Positions 6,197 to 7,949 of a stretch of DNA of 7,949 bases are shown here, piece after piece (within the stretch, counting starts at the first letter, position 1; the number at the start of each line of letters is the position of its first letter). The stretch covers positions 12,755 to 20,703 of the forward strand of contig DMTU01000256.1 of NCBI GenBank assembly GCA_003476595.1. Direction: 5' to 3'. The DNA comes from Acidimicrobiaceae bacterium. Its GTDB lineage: Bacteria > Actinomycetota > Acidimicrobiia > Acidimicrobiales > Salinilacustritrichaceae. The notes under the pieces were generated by a model. It ran no database searches, was not told the DNA's origin, and worked only from the letters and a program-made list of their open reading frames with translations. Position numbers and translations under genes: made by a program.

Positions 6197-6202
6197 CCTC
6201 CT
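6197..6202 (-). promoter_or_regulatory. Ribosome binding site for the MDR oxidoreductase
   Basis: AGGAGG on the minus strand, 7 nt before the ATG at 6189: a consensus-quality site that decides the start. Confidence 0.85.
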
Positions 6203-6224
6203 GGGGTCGTGCGTCGCTGTCGAG

Positions 6225-6235
6225 GTCCACCATCC
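6225..6235 (-). repeat. 11-bp motif GGATGGTGGAC, copy 2
   Basis: An exact second copy of the 4365-4375 motif in the same orientation. It lies 36-46 bp upstream of the oxidoreductase start, in the divergent control region. A looser plus-strand relative, GGGATGGGGGCGAC, lies at 6303-6316 in front of the regulator gene. Confidence 0.5.
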
Positions 6236-6271
6236 GACGCCGGTGTTGTGCGGACGCGGGAGATCGCTGGA

Positions 6272-6299
6272 GCCCGGGTTGAGCCGCCTGCGCCCGGGT
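6272..6299. promoter_or_regulatory. Direct repeat of GCCCGGGT in the divergent control region
   Basis: GCCCGGGT occurs at 6272-6279 and 6292-6299, 20 bp start to start, about two helical turns. It sits midway between the divergent starts at 6189 and 6334. SARP/BTAD activators are known to bind short direct repeats spaced by whole helical turns near the -35 region, so this is a candidate operator for the adjacent regulator. The cores are palindromic (CCCGGG), which is common in GC-rich DNA. No convincing -35/-10 pair was recognised on either strand. Confidence 0.4.
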
Positions 6300-6319
6300 G
6301 GTGGGATGGGGGCGACGCG

Positions 6320-6325
6320 AGGAGG
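6320..6325 (+). promoter_or_regulatory. Ribosome binding site for the BTAD-NB-ARC regulator
   Basis: AGGAGG, 8 nt before the GTG at 6334. It favours this GTG over the in-frame GTG codons at 6301 and 6343. Confidence 0.75.
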
Positions 6326-6333
6326 GCGGCGTC

Positions 6334-7949
6334 GTGGTCCAGGTGCGGTTGTTCGGCGGAGTCGGGGCGACGACCGACGCCGGCGACCCCGTGGACGTCG
6401 GGCCGGCGAAGTGCCAGCTCGTCCTCGCTGCGCTGGCGCTCGAGCCGGGCGTCGCCGTTCCGGTCCTTCGCCTGGTCGAGCTGGTGTGGGGCGACGACGC
6501 GCCCCGCACTGCCGAGCGGACGCTGCAGTCCTACGTCGCCCGCATCCGCCGCGGCCTCGGAGCCGAGTCGATCGTGCGGATCGGTGCCGCCTACCGGCTC
6601 GACCTCGACCCCGGTCAGGTGGACGTCGCCCGCTTCGAGGCCCGGCTCGGCGACGACGACGTGGGAGCAGCGCTCGCCGAGTGGACGGGCGCCCCGCTGG
6701 CCGGCCTCGAGGCCCCCGGGCTCACCCCGGCCATGGACCGCCTGCGCGAGAGCTGGCTGGCCGCCACCGAGGCCGACCTCGAGACCCGCATGGACCGAGA
6801 TCCGGCGTCGGTCATCGGCCCGCTCACCGAGCTGTCCGCCACCCATCCGTACCGGGAGGGGCTGTGGGCGCTGCTGATGACCGCGCTGTACCGGGCCGAC
6901 CGCCAGGCCGACGCGCTCGCTGCGTACCGGCGGGCCCGGGGCGTCCTCGTCGACGAGCTGGGGGTCGAGCCGGGACCCCGCCTGAGAGAGCTCGAGGCGT
7001 TGATCCTCGACCAGGACGACGGCCTCGGCGGCCGACCCGCCGTTCCCGAGTCCCCGCCCCCGGCGGACCGGCGCCGGGAGATCGACGCCGTGCCGCTACC
7101 CCGCCTCGGTGGCCGCGTGATCGGCCGGGCGCGGCAGCTCGCCGACGTGGACCGTGCGCTCGCTCGGAGCCGACTCGTCACCCTCACCGGCCCTGGCGGT
7201 GTCGGCAAGACCACGCTCGCGCTCGCCGTCGCCCACCAGCGGGCCGGCTCCGAGAACGCCGTGCGGTTCGTGGACCTCTCCGCCGCAGCCAAGGACGGCG
7301 ACGTCGCCCGAGCCGTTGTCGACGCGATCGGAACCCTCGTACCCACCGGGCCCGACCTCGTGGAGACCGCGACCACGGCGGTCGCCGGAATCGGCCCTGT
7401 CCTCCTCGTCCTCGACAACTGCGAGCAGGTGATCGACGGCACCGCGACCCTCGTCATCGCCCTGGTCGATCGCTGCCCGGAGGCAGCGGTGCTCCTGACG
7501 AGCCGGGAACCGCTCGCGCTCGTCGATGAGCAGGTCGTGGTCGTGCCGTCGCTCGACGCCGGTGCGGCGGTCGAGCTGTTCCTCGACCGTGCGTCCACAG
7601 CCGGCGCCGCCGACGGGAGCAGCGCCGACATCGCACGCCTCTGCGAACGGCTCGACGGCCTACCCCTCGCCGTCGAGCTCGCCGCTGCCCGGGCGCGCAC
7701 CCTGACGCCGTCGCAGCTGCTGGAGCGCCTCGACGGCGACCTCCGTGTGCTCGACGGGCGTACCCGGGGCAGGCCGGCCCGGCACCGGACGCTGCGCGCA
7801 TCGGTCGAGTGGTCCTACGACCTGCTCGAGCCCGACGAGCGGACCGTGTTCGAGCGGCTGTCGGTGTTCCCCGCCAGCTTCGACCTCCAGGCCGTCGAAG
7901 CGGTCGTCGCCGACGACGGATGGTCGGCGGTCGCGGTCGACGGCCTCCT
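6334..7949 (+). CDS. AfsR/SARP-type regulator: winged helix, BTAD and NB-ARC (STAND) ATPase (partial, C-terminus off the right edge)
   Basis: 538 codons are visible from the GTG at 6334-6336. Residues 1-95 form an OmpR-like winged-helix DNA-binding domain (LFGGVG near the start, KCQLVLAALALEPG, LVELVWGDDAPRTAERTLQSYVARIRRGLG). Residues about 97-228 are a bacterial transcriptional activation domain (WLAATEADLE, HPYREGLWALLMTALYR, QADALAAYRRAR, DELGVEPGPRLRELE). After a Pro-rich linker, an NB-ARC-type NTPase follows: VIGRARQL (262-269), Walker A GPGGVGKTT (286-294), Walker B LLVLDNCEQV (357-366), sensor TSREPL (389-394), LPLAVELAAARA (443-454) and the winged-helix part SVEWSYDLLEPDERTVFERLSVFPASFDL (490-518). 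A TPR-like sensor region normally follows, beyond the window. Such proteins are thought to be ATP-switched activators that bind DNA when signalled. Divergent placement suggests it controls the operon starting at 6189. The inducing signal is unknown. Confidence 0.94.
   Translation, partial: MVQVRLFGGVGATTDAGDPVDVGPAKCQLVLAALALEPGVAVPVLRLVELVWGDDAPRTAERTLQSYVARIRRGLGAESIVRIGAAYRLDLDPGQVDVARFEARLGDDDVGAALAEWTGAPLAGLEAPGLTPAMDRLRESWLAATEADLETRMDRDPASVIGPLTELSATHPYREGLWALLMTALYRADRQADALAAYRRARGVLVDELGVEPGPRLRELEALILDQDDGLGGRPAVPESPPPADRRREIDAVPLPRLGGRVIGRARQLADVDRALARSRLVTLTGPGGVGKTTLALAVAHQRAGSENAVRFVDLSAAAKDGDVARAVVDAIGTLVPTGPDLVETATTAVAGIGPVLLVLDNCEQVIDGTATLVIALVDRCPEAAVLLTSREPLALVDEQVVVVPSLDAGAAVELFLDRASTAGAADGSSADIARLCERLDGLPLAVELAAARARTLTPSQLLERLDGDLRVLDGRTRGRPARHRTLRASVEWSYDLLEPDERTVFERLSVFPASFDLQAVEAVVADDGWSAVAVDGL

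Noticed and set aside
6190..6846. Upstream extension of the oxidoreductase frame to give a 541-aa fusion protein
   Set aside because: The added part is antisense to the winged-helix/BTAD region and has no protein-like signal. The ATG at 6189 has a consensus ribosome site and begins a standard MDR N-terminus.
6243..7529. A 428-codon plus-strand open frame overlapping the regulator in another frame
   Set aside because: It is extremely Arg/Gly/Pro-rich and lacks motifs. The frame starting at 6334 holds the winged-helix, BTAD, Walker A and Walker B motifs.

Overview
The window is very GC-rich, coding-dense bacterial DNA with GTG starts, G/C-ending codons and 4-bp gene overlaps. Protein styles and gene neighbourhoods point to a high-GC actinobacterium. 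The small winged-helix gene in front of prfC suggests class Acidimicrobiia (Ilumatobacter/Iamia-like), but that placement rests on memory of the family and not on a search. No rRNA, tRNA, CRISPR array, transposase, integrase or attachment site was seen.

Layout. (1) Positions 1-2718, minus strand: a compact translation-linked operon. A 129-aa winged-helix-like protein overlaps peptide chain release factor 3 (prfC) by 4 bp (GTGA). Nine bases after prfC comes a single-pass membrane protein with a four-cysteine extracytoplasmic domain, which runs off the left edge. (2) Positions 2719-2994: a spacer without a convincing gene, holding two weak hairpins. (3) Positions 2995-6189, minus strand: a five-gene operon. 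In transcription order it encodes an MDR-family NAD(P)-dependent oxidoreductase, a six-helix DUF4386 membrane protein, a 76-aa soluble protein, a second six-helix DUF4386-like membrane protein, and a 146-aa four-helix membrane protein. Spacings are 32, 52, -4 and 4 bp. (4) Positions 6190-6333: a divergent control region with repeated motifs. (5) Position 6334 to the right edge, plus strand: a large AfsR/SARP-type regulator (winged helix, BTAD and NB-ARC/STAND NTPase), truncated by the window end.

How the parts may work together. The divergent arrangement suggests that the BTAD-NB-ARC protein is a signal-dependent, ATP-switched activator of the oxidoreductase/membrane-protein operon. Two non-coding segments, the divergent region and the 52-bp spacer before the 76-aa gene, share an 11-bp motif and a CCCGGGT box in the same order and orientation. 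This is the most concrete hint of a common control signal. The function of the operon is unknown; a redox or membrane-stress role is inference only. The prfC operon looks like stable core-genome housekeeping with two poorly characterised passengers.
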